Below are positions 23,841 through 30,137 of a stretch of 35,794 nucleotides of DNA, one piece after another. Numbering within the stretch: position 1 is the first letter of the stretch; each line of letters starts with the position of its first letter. The position numbers and the translations under genes were made by a program. This DNA is from Gemmatimonadaceae bacterium (GTDB taxonomy: Bacteria > Gemmatimonadota > Gemmatimonadetes > Gemmatimonadales > Gemmatimonadaceae). The notes beneath the pieces were generated by a model that saw only the letters and a program-made list of their open reading frames with translations, was not told where the DNA came from and searched no databases. Location: positions 1 through 35,794 of the forward strand of contig JAICOJ010000024.1 of the NCBI GenBank assembly GCA_025930755.1, given 5' to 3'.

Positions 23841-25142
23841 TTGTCGGTTCCCGCCCTCGTCGACCACCTCTTTCGGCACGAAGCCGCGCGCATGACGGCC
23901 ACGCTGGCGCGCATCCTCGGCCCGGCTCGCATTGAGCTGGTGGAGGACGTCGTGCAGGAAGCGCTGTTGGCTGCGCTGGGGCGCTGGCCGCGCGATGGCA
24001 TTCCCGCGAATCCGACCGCGTGGCTCATACAGGTCGCGAAGCATCGCGCGCTCGATGCATTGCGACGCGAGCGACTCGCGGACGATCGCGAGACCCGAAT
24101 CCGCGAGGAAATCGCTCGATGGGGTGATGCCGAACCCTCGGCCATCCTCGACGATCCAGTGATCATCGATGATCAGCTGCGGATGATCTTCATCTGCTGC
24201 CACTCCGCCATCCCTGCGGAGACTCGGGTCACCCTGACCCTCAAGCTCGCGGGCGGCTTCGGCGCGAGGGAAATCGCGCGGGCCTTCCTGGCCGAGGAAA
24301 CGGCGATTCACCAGCGACTCGTGCGGGCGAAGCGGCGGATCCGCGAGGCGGGCCTCGCGCTCGAGATGCCGGACGGCGCGCAGCTGCCGGAGCGGCTCGA
24401 GTCGGTTCTCGAGGTGCTGTACGCCATGTTCACGGAGGGCCACACGGCGCACTCCGGGGATGCGCTGCTCCGCCGCGACATCTGCGACGAAGCGATGCGA
24501 TTGGGCGCTCTGCTGCTCCGGCACCAGCGATTTGCGCGACCCGACGTGCACGCGCTCATGGCGCTCTTCCACTTGCAAGCGGCTCGCTTCGAGACGCGCT
24601 CGGATTCGGAGGGTGAGCTTCTTCTCCTGGCCGACCAGGACCGATCCCGCTGGGATAGGGCGCATATGGGGGCGGGACTCCGGCACCTCGAGCGGTCGGC
24701 GGCGGGGGACGAGATGTCGCGCTACCACATTGAGGCGGAGTTAGCGGCCTGCCATACCTTGGCTCCGAGTTGGGAGGAGACGGACTGGCGGCGCATAGTC
24801 GAGCTATACGATCGGCTCATGAACATCGTTCAGTCGCCAATAGTGGCGCTAAACAGATCGATAGCTGTCGCAGAAGTGGCTGGAGCAGGCGCAGGGCTAG
24901 CCGCCCTTGAGGAGTTACATGGACAGCGCGTCCTGCGCCGATACGCGCCGTACGACGCTGCGCTCGGGGAGATGCTCCGGCGGCTGGGTCGCTACGAGGA
25001 AGCGCTTGCTCACTTCGCCAGGGCCGCCGAGCATGCGGGGTCGGTGCCAGTCCGCCGATTCCTCGAGCGCAGGCAGCGGGAATGCGTCGACGGCTCCCGC
25101 GGGGATGTCGAAACTGGCTGGCTCCCTCCGTCTAGTGCGTGA
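23841..25142 (+). CDS. ECF42-type RNA polymerase sigma factor with C-terminal TPR-like extension
   Basis: This 433-residue protein is an extracytoplasmic-function-type sigma factor of the long, DUF6596-containing ECF42 class. Region 2 is at about 20-78 (ELVEDVVQEALLAALGRWP; WLIQVAKHRALDALRRERL) and region 4 at 105-170 (VTLTLKLAGGFGAREIARAF; HQRLVRAKRRIREAG). The class-specific extension shows LYAMFTEGHTAHSGD (192-206) and DQDRSRWDR (265-273), and ends in a TPR-like helical region. No anti-sigma gene is adjacent; in ECF42 the extension itself is thought to control activity. The TTG at 23841 is used because homology runs upstream of the first ATG (23892). The DGPF/YCII gene 17 bases downstream is the known genomic partner and target of this class. 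Codons 301-363 use rare triplets. Confidence 0.92.
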   Translation: MSVPALVDHLFRHEAARMTATLARILGPARIELVEDVVQEALLAALGRWPRDGIPANPTAWLIQVAKHRALDALRRERLADDRETRIREEIARWGDAEPSAILDDPVIIDDQLRMIFICCHSAIPAETRVTLTLKLAGGFGAREIARAFLAEETAIHQRLVRAKRRIREAGLALEMPDGAQLPERLESVLEVLYAMFTEGHTAHSGDALLRRDICDEAMRLGALLLRHQRFARPDVHALMALFHLQAARFETRSDSEGELLLLADQDRSRWDRAHMGAGLRHLERSAAGDEMSRYHIEAELAACHTLAPSWEETDWRRIVELYDRLMNIVQSPIVALNRSIAVAEVAGAGAGLAALEELHGQRVLRRYAPYDAALGEMLRRLGRYEEALAHFARAAEHAGSVPVRRFLERRQRECVDGSRGDVETGWLPPSSA

Positions 25143-25159
25143 ACCTTCAAGGAGACCCA

Positions 25160-25504
25160 ATGTCCAAGTTCATGCTGATCCTCTACGACCGTCCCGCCGA
25201 CTTCGCGAACGTCACGCCGGAGGACATGCAGCGCATCATCGAGGAGTACAACGCATGGGGCCGCGGTCTGGCCGAGCGCGGTAAGCTGGGTCCGTCGATG
25301 AAGCTGAAGGATGAGGGCGGAAAGCACATCGCCGGCAACGGCTCGACCGTGGTGCGGGACGGCCCGTATGCCGAGGCGTCGGAGGTGATCGGGGGCTTCT
25401 ACACGATCGAGGCGAAGAACTATGACGACGCGGTGTCGATCGCGAGTAGCTGCCCGCACGTGAAGTACTCGGCGCGGATCGAGGTGCGGGAGGTCGATTT
25501 TTGA
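25160..25504 (+). CDS. YCII-related DGPF-domain protein
   Basis: The 114-residue product is a small single-domain YCII-related protein of the DGPF type. It has the usual start MSKFMLILYDRPADF, the middle motif STVVRDGPYAEASEVIGGFY (DGPF-like, here DGPYAE) and a closing strand CPHVKYSARIEVREVDF. DGPF proteins are cytosolic dimeric alpha-beta barrel proteins of unknown biochemistry and are regularly encoded beside ECF42 sigma factors, as here. AAGGAG (25149-25154) precedes the ATG at 25160 with 5-base spacing, a strong ribosome-binding site. The gene probably belongs to the sigma factor's transcript or regulon. A heptamer array begins two bases after its stop codon. Confidence 0.92.
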   Translation: MSKFMLILYDRPADFANVTPEDMQRIIEEYNAWGRGLAERGKLGPSMKLKDEGGKHIAGNGSTVVRDGPYAEASEVIGGFYTIEAKNYDDAVSIASSCPHVKYSARIEVREVDF

Positions 25505-25506
25505 TC

Positions 25507-25725
25507 GAGCTGCAAACTGCGAGCTGCGAGCTGCGAGCTTAGAAGCAACAGCTTTTTTTACCGCAGAGGGCGCGGAGGACGCAGAGGGGCTGTTTCCCTG
25601 CGTCCTCCGCGCCCTCTGCGGTAAAAAAGCTGTTGCCGTTACCGTATCCGTGTGTTCTTTCCGTCCACCTGCGCACCGTCACACGCCTATTGATGCCGTT
25701 CGCAGTTCGCAGTTCGCAGTTCGCA
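25507..25725. repeat. Inverted heptamer arrays around a 39-bp 9-mer hairpin
   Basis: Left array (25507-25541): gagctgc, aaactgc, gagctgc, gagctgc, gagctta. Right array (25698-25725): four copies of gttcgca, which is the inverted form of the same unit (ctgcgaR). Between them is a hairpin with arms 25545-25584 and 25598-25636, about 39 bp with one T bulge and a 13-base loop. Its stem contains three 9-mers (cgcagaggg, cgcggagga, cgcagaggg). The left array begins 2 bases after the DGPF stop and the right array ends 6 bases before the stop of the convergent gene. T-runs lie upstream of the core stem on both strands, unlike an intrinsic terminator. No gene is visible in 25505-25731. Confidence 0.9.
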
Positions 25726-25731
25726 GCTGCC

Positions 25732-27465
25732 CTAACGAGATCCCAGTATCACGTCCCGACGGGCGGTTGCCATGGCGCCGCCGGGGGCAGTGACGGTGAT
25801 CGAGACGCGCCAGGTGCCCGACGAGCGGTCGCGCAGATCGAGGGTAACGCTGCCGACCGCCGTCGGCGCCGCGACGGCGTCCGTCTCCCACTGCATCTCC
25901 ACCGTCTGTGGCGCATCGCGCAGCCCGAGCTTCTCCGCCAATCGGCGCGCGCGGGACGCACGAACCCGGGCGACGCTCACCGTTACACGCGGAGGTGTCT
26001 CGGGGAGGAGGCCGTAGACTTCCCAGTACAGTGTCACGCGGCCGTCGGTGTCCAGCGCCTCGTCCGGGAGAAGGCGCGGCATCGCGTCCGCGAGCGTGCG
26101 TGGCCGCTCGCCGGGCTCGAGCAGCAGAATGTCGGATACCGCGAGCCCGGCCGTGGGCGCCCAGGCCCGCAACCCTCGGCGCGCTCGTGCCGCAGCCCGC
26201 GAATTCCCCGCGAACAGCTCGAGGCTCGCCAGGTAATCGGTGTTGGGCGCGAGGACCATCAGCGCGCCGCGGGCCCCGCCGCTCTCGGACGTGGCTTCGA
26301 GCGGGGCACGACCGTCGTCGCTCGAGACGATCAGTGCGACGCGCCCGGGTGTCCTGTTGAACAGGGTGTCATGCGCTGCGTTCCACGCGCCCACAATGAG
26401 CAGCGAGTCGCCTCGGCGAAACCGTGCGATCTGGTGCCGCAGCGGCTGCAGCGGAGCAGCGCGCGGATGGGCGTAGTGCGTCGTCGCGTGCGATCGCTTC
26501 GGGCGCCAGCTCGCATCGGACGCGTCGAAAGGTGACTCGAGCGCCGCGGCGTCGGGGAAGAAATCGTAGGCGGGATTGGGCTCATGGCCGGTGATGGCCA
26601 GGAAGTAGCCGGCCTGTGTCGGCGAGCGCTCGCGCGTGCGGTCGCGCGACCACGCGACAGGCCAGGCATACCGCAGGACGATCTCGCGCATGTCCGATCC
26701 CCAACCCAGTGGATGAGACGCGCGCCAACGGTCATGCAAGACGGCGAATGTCCGCCGTGCGAGGTGTTCACTGCGGAGCTCGTTTCCTTCGACGGAGTGG
26801 AAGGGATCGGCGAGCCACCACAGCCGCGCATTCAGCGCCGCCCGATCCTCGCACGGCCTGCGCTCGATGAGCCGTTCTGCGTCGCCGTCGAGCAGGATAC
26901 TGACATCCGTCCACCGGCAGCGCGTCGAGTCCGGCATGGCGGAGAGTGCGCGATCGAACGCACGCTCGGCTCCGAGGAAATCGTGCGATACGTGCAGTGC
27001 AAGGCCGAGGAGCGCGTCGCACCACCAAGGCAGCTCATCATCCTGACAGCCGCGAGCGGCAGACGCAGCCCGGGCGGTGTCGCCACCCTCGATGGCGTAC
27101 CAGACGACGCGCGAGCGAATCCATGGGTCGGTTGGCGCATTCCGCAACGCGGAATCGAGCGTCCGCAGGAGCGATTGGCGCAGCCCCACGATTTCCGGTG
27201 GCTCGGCCGGCGGAGGGGTGAGGTCGTCCGCTTCTCCGGCAGCATAACGATAGCGGCCGATGATGATGTCACCGGAACCGCCGACCGACGACGGAACGTC
27301 GGGAAGCAGCCGCAGTCGGCGCTGCTCGAAGCTGCGTGTTGCCCGTTCCGCGCTCCGTTTCGCCGCTGCCTCGACAGCCATCGGTCGGTCCGCGGGCGTG
27401 ACGTCTCCCTGTGCGTGCGCGCGCAGCGGCAGCGCGAGGACGGCGGCGACGAGAGCGACCCTCAT
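25732..27465 (-). CDS. Large secreted protein with a GWxTD-like motif
   Basis: The 577-residue protein has a cleavable signal peptide (VALVAAVLALPLRAHAQ). Residues 90-185 look like helical repeats of TPR type (SALRNAPTDPWIRSRVVWYA; DFLGAERAFDRALSAMPDS). Residues 254-270 (GWGSDMREIVLRYAWPV) resemble the GWxTD motif of a domain common in Gemmatimonadota, Acidobacteriota and Bacteroidota, though the T is replaced by S. The C-terminal 200 residues are beta-rich with repeated strands (RVTLYWEVYGL; VTLDLRDRSSGTWRVSITV), suggesting Ig-like sandwiches. It is exported and probably periplasmic or outer-membrane associated. It lies 77 bases behind the DUF4097 gene on the same strand, with a repeat dyad in its presumed leader. 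Function unknown. Confidence 0.8.
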   Translation of the reverse strand: MRVALVAAVLALPLRAHAQGDVTPADRPMAVEAAAKRSAERATRSFEQRRLRLLPDVPSSVGGSGDIIIGRYRYAAGEADDLTPPPAEPPEIVGLRQSLLRTLDSALRNAPTDPWIRSRVVWYAIEGGDTARAASAARGCQDDELPWWCDALLGLALHVSHDFLGAERAFDRALSAMPDSTRCRWTDVSILLDGDAERLIERRPCEDRAALNARLWWLADPFHSVEGNELRSEHLARRTFAVLHDRWRASHPLGWGSDMREIVLRYAWPVAWSRDRTRERSPTQAGYFLAITGHEPNPAYDFFPDAAALESPFDASDASWRPKRSHATTHYAHPRAAPLQPLRHQIARFRRGDSLLIVGAWNAAHDTLFNRTPGRVALIVSSDDGRAPLEATSESGGARGALMVLAPNTDYLASLELFAGNSRAAARARRGLRAWAPTAGLAVSDILLLEPGERPRTLADAMPRLLPDEALDTDGRVTLYWEVYGLLPETPPRVTVSVARVRASRARRLAEKLGLRDAPQTVEMQWETDAVAAPTAVGSVTLDLRDRSSGTWRVSITVTAPGGAMATARRDVILGSR

Positions 27466-27477
27466 ACGTCCGCAAGG

Positions 27478-27545
27478 TGCTCGATGGACACGAGGTGCTC
27501 AAGGGTGTCCCTCGAGCACCTCGACTACCTCGACTACCTCGCTTA
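27478..27545. repeat. Dyad of 9-mer tandem arrays over a stop codon
   Basis: Left array (27478-27504): tgctcgatg, gacacgagg, tgctcaagg. Right array (27510-27545): cctcgagca, cctcgacta, cctcgacta, cctcgctta, the inverted form of the same kind of unit. The gap is 5 bases, and the inner part forms a clean 10-bp hairpin (27491-27500 with 27514-27523). The stop codon of the DUF4097 gene is 27543-27545, inside the last unit. The left array ends 12 bases upstream of the next gene's start, so it is probably in its 5' leader. Confidence 0.8.
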
Positions 27546-28346
27546 CGGCCTGCGGATCGTCAGCGGCCCGTTCTGCGTCCGCGCCCGGATCGTCGGACCT
27601 CCGCTGCCGAGCGTGGTCGTTATGCGCTTTTCCAGGGACCGACCGACGACAGTGATCGGGAAACCGATCGACATGGGACCGTTCGTGGTCCCCGTCTCGA
27701 GCTGCGCGTTGTATCCCTCCGGAACGTAGAGCACCATCGGCCCGTTCTGCGTCTCGGCGTCGAGACCGGTACCGCTCCAACGGGTCCCGCTCAACGTGAT
27801 CGAGATCGGGCCATTCTGTGCGCGCGCTCGAACGTCGCCGCCGAGGTCGCGGAGCGATATCGGCCCGTTGACGGCGCGCACATCGATAGTGCCCTCGACC
27901 TGAGACAGCCCGATCGGCCCGTTCTGCGTTTCGGCACGCACGTCGGTTCGGCGTGGCACGTAGATCACGAAGCTCACGTACCAGTGCTCATTCCGGTCGT
28001 CCGAGGCCGGCCCACGCGCGCTGACACTCCCCCTGCTCGCGGAGATGCGGACGCCTTCGGCGATGGCGCGCGCCTGCTCTTCCGTCCGGGCGGTCGCGCG
28101 AATGCGGGCTTGCACGTGCACGCTGTCCCGATCCCAGCCGCGAATCGTGACGCCGCCATTCTGGTTCGGCTCGGCGGTGAGCATGCCCCCCGCAACCTGC
28201 CGATACCCCGTGTTTCTGATCTCACAATGTGGAACACGGCGCCGACTCTCGTAGTCACGACAGTTCTCGAGCCACTCGGTCTCGTCCTGCTGGGCGAGAA
28301 GGCTCGGTGCGGCGGCCAGCGTCACGGCGATCAACAGCACTTTCAT
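27543..28346 (-). CDS. Secreted DUF4097 beta-repeat protein with six NGP motifs
   Basis: This 267-residue protein has a signal peptide (VLLIAVTLAAAPSLLAQ). The main part is a repeated beta-strand fold of DUF4097/DUF4098 type: the tripeptide NGP occurs six times with strand-like spacing (ETQNGPIGL, RAVNGPISL, RAQNGPISI, ETQNGPMVL, GTTNGPMSI, RTQNGPLTI). Such proteins form right-handed beta-solenoids on the cell surface or in the periplasm; their role is unknown. The N-terminal part has a pair of cysteines (ENCRDYES; PHCEIRN) that could form a disulfide. GGAGG six bases upstream supports the ATG at 28346. The stop is inside a 9-mer repeat array. The gene is divergent from the scramblase-like gene. 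Confidence 0.88.
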   Translation of the reverse strand: MKVLLIAVTLAAAPSLLAQQDETEWLENCRDYESRRRVPHCEIRNTGYRQVAGGMLTAEPNQNGGVTIRGWDRDSVHVQARIRATARTEEQARAIAEGVRISASRGSVSARGPASDDRNEHWYVSFVIYVPRRTDVRAETQNGPIGLSQVEGTIDVRAVNGPISLRDLGGDVRARAQNGPISITLSGTRWSGTGLDAETQNGPMVLYVPEGYNAQLETGTTNGPMSIGFPITVVGRSLEKRITTTLGSGGPTIRARTQNGPLTIRRP

Positions 28347-28460
28347 CGTATCCTCCATGGTCGCGCTATCAGACACCGGAAGCCGACCGAGGGTTTGGAA
28401 AGGGGCGTTAAGGGGCGTGGCAGGGGGTGGAAAGTCCCCCCGGAAGTGCCGCGCGTGCTC

Positions 28461-28489
28461 TTCGCCTCGGGTAAATCGTCCTGTATGCT
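28461..28489 (+). promoter_or_regulatory. Candidate promoter for the scramblase-like/rhomboid operon
   Basis: TTCGCC (28461-28466) and TATGCT (28484-28489) are separated by 17 bases, a moderate sigma70 match in the 181-base divergent region before the start at 28528. Upstream of it, 28400-28440 is a G-rich stretch with repeated AAGGGGCG and no other visible element. Confidence 0.35.
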
Positions 28490-28527
28490 GAAGTTCCACC
28501 ATCGCACAACGATCTCTGGAGCCACTC

Positions 28528-29415
28528 ATGGCCGTCGTCGTCAGCTGCCGTTGCCGCAACACCTATACACTCAAGGACGAGTACGCGGGAAAGCTCGTCG
28601 AATGTCCGCAGTGCGGCGCCGTCAACAAGGCGAGCGAGAGCACGCTGACACCGAAGTCGCAGGCCGATGAAGCCTTCAACCGCGACGTCTTCCTGCTCCG
28701 CCAGAAGCACCTTTCGATCAACCAGAAGTATCACGTCTTCGATGAGCAAGGTAATCCGATTCTGTTCGTCGAGCGGCCGACGCATTTCTGGCGAACCCTC
28801 TTCGCGGTTTTCGTCGCCTGGATCGTGACGATAGTCGTATACATGGGCGGAATGGCTGTCGCCTCGGTCAGCGCCCAGCAAGGCGGCGGTGGAGGTTTGG
28901 CGGTCATTGTTCTCCTCCTCGCTCCGGTGGCTTTCGTCGTCATCGCCATGGCGCTCTCGAAGAAGCGGCACGTGACGTTCTACCGCGACGAGTCCCGAAC
29001 GCAGAAGCTGTTCGACGTGCTGCAGGACAAGAAGGTCCAGTTCCCCATGCGCACGTATACGGTTCGCGATGCATCGGGACGGCCGCTCGCCACGTTCAAG
29101 AAGAACTATTTCTACAACGCGTTCCGCAAGCGCTGGGAGATGCGCTCGCCGAACGGAAGCGTGATATGCGTGGCGAAGGAGGACTCGATCATTCTTTCGC
29201 TCCTGCGTCGCGTGCTGGGTCCGCTGTATGGGTTGCTGCGCACCAACTTCATCATCACGCGCGGCGAGAGCGACGTGGTCGTGGGCGAGTTCAAACGGAA
29301 GCTCACGATCCTCGATCGCTACGTCCTCGACCTCTCATCGGATCGGCGGCGCGACCTCGATCGGCGGCTGGGATTGGCACTGGGCGTGATGCTCGATACG
29401 GGCGAGCGGCGGTAA
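28528..29415 (+). CDS. Zinc-ribbon membrane protein with a scramblase/LURP-one-like domain
   Basis: The 295-residue protein starts with a small zinc ribbon: C7-x-C9 and C26-x2-C29 (VECPQCGAVNKAS). A scramblase/LURP-one-related (LOR) fold follows, beginning FLLRQKHLSINQKYHVFDEQ and resuming at RTYTVRDASGRPLATFKKNY, ending with EFKRKLTILDRYVLDLS. Inserted in it are two membrane segments (about residues 87-114 and 122-142). LOR folds are 12-stranded barrels around a buried helix; members range from phospholipid scramblases to soluble binding proteins, so activity cannot be stated. GGAG precedes the ATG at 28528. The rhomboid protease gene follows after 2 bases, so the two are co-expressed. Confidence 0.82.
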   Translation: MAVVVSCRCRNTYTLKDEYAGKLVECPQCGAVNKASESTLTPKSQADEAFNRDVFLLRQKHLSINQKYHVFDEQGNPILFVERPTHFWRTLFAVFVAWIVTIVVYMGGMAVASVSAQQGGGGGLAVIVLLLAPVAFVVIAMALSKKRHVTFYRDESRTQKLFDVLQDKKVQFPMRTYTVRDASGRPLATFKKNYFYNAFRKRWEMRSPNGSVICVAKEDSIILSLLRRVLGPLYGLLRTNFIITRGESDVVVGEFKRKLTILDRYVLDLSSDRRRDLDRRLGLALGVMLDTGERR

Positions 29416-29417
29416 GC

Positions 29418-30128
29418 GTGAGCGGGATCGAAGAATCGGCTGCCGACGAGCAGCCGATTCGAATCACGGCGGACATGCTGGAGGTGCCGCGTGTGGTCGA
29501 TGTCCGCGTGGACTTCGAGCGGGGCATGGGCTACGCACCGCCGGCGACGCTGCTGATCATCGTGACCCTCGGTGCCATCTTTGGCTGGCAGCTTTCAAGC
29601 GGCGCTCTGACGAGCGAGGAGAGCATCATCGCCGCGGGCGCGCTCGTGCGCGAGCGCGTTGCACAGGGCGAGTGGTGGCGCCTGCTCTCGGCGACGGTGC
29701 TGCACGGAAGCGTCGAGCACATCCTCGGAAACGCGATGTCGCTGTACATCCTGGGCATGGCGAGCGAGCACGCCTACGGCGCGCGCTCGATGCTCCTGAT
29801 CTATCTCGCCAGCGGGATCGCCGGCTCCGTATTGAGTGCCGCGATGGGACCCGGGCCTTCCGTCGGTGCATCCGGCGCGATCTTCGGCCTCATGGGCGCG
29901 GTCCTGGTGCTCTTCTGGAAGCACCATCACGAGCTGATGGTGCGTGACAAGCGCATTGGCGTCGTGGTCGCGGCGTGGGCGCTCTTCACCATCGCCACCG
30001 GCCTGATGGTGCCGATGATCGACAACGCCGCTCACCTGGGTGGCCTGTTCGGCGGAATGGCGATGGCGTGGGGGATCCGCCCAGGAATCCTCGCCCGGCG
30101 CGTCGTCTACCTGCGTGGCGGTCGATGA
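29418..30128 (+). CDS. Rhomboid-family intramembrane serine protease
   Basis: The 236-residue protein has six predicted membrane segments. The catalytic serine motif GASGAIFG places the nucleophile at S152, and the matching histidine is H206 in NAAHLGGLFGG. HGSVEHILGNAMSLYILG carries the conserved His and Asn of the second helix that form the oxyanion hole. The first 37 residues are cytosolic and acidic. Rhomboids cut transmembrane helices inside the inner membrane. The GTG at 29418, 2 bases after the previous stop, fits the family length. Its neighbour, a zinc-ribbon membrane protein, is a candidate partner or substrate by position only. The 3' end converges on ppc with a 9-base gap. Confidence 0.92.
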   Translation: MSGIEESAADEQPIRITADMLEVPRVVDVRVDFERGMGYAPPATLLIIVTLGAIFGWQLSSGALTSEESIIAAGALVRERVAQGEWWRLLSATVLHGSVEHILGNAMSLYILGMASEHAYGARSMLLIYLASGIAGSVLSAAMGPGPSVGASGAIFGLMGAVLVLFWKHHHELMVRDKRIGVVVAAWALFTIATGLMVPMIDNAAHLGGLFGGMAMAWGIRPGILARRVVYLRGGR

Positions 30129-30137
30129 GGGTGGCGC

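Noticed and set aside
25545-25636. Standard intrinsic terminator
   Set aside because: The T-runs precede the core stem on both strands instead of following it, so the usual hairpin-plus-U-tract order is absent.
25507-25725. CRISPR array
   Set aside because: Units are 7 or 9 bases with no spacers, and no cas gene is present anywhere in the window.
26584-27729. 381-codon open frame on the plus strand, opposite the secreted-protein and DUF4097 genes
   Set aside because: It runs across two minus-strand genes with good signal peptides and through the repeat dyad; no domain is visible.
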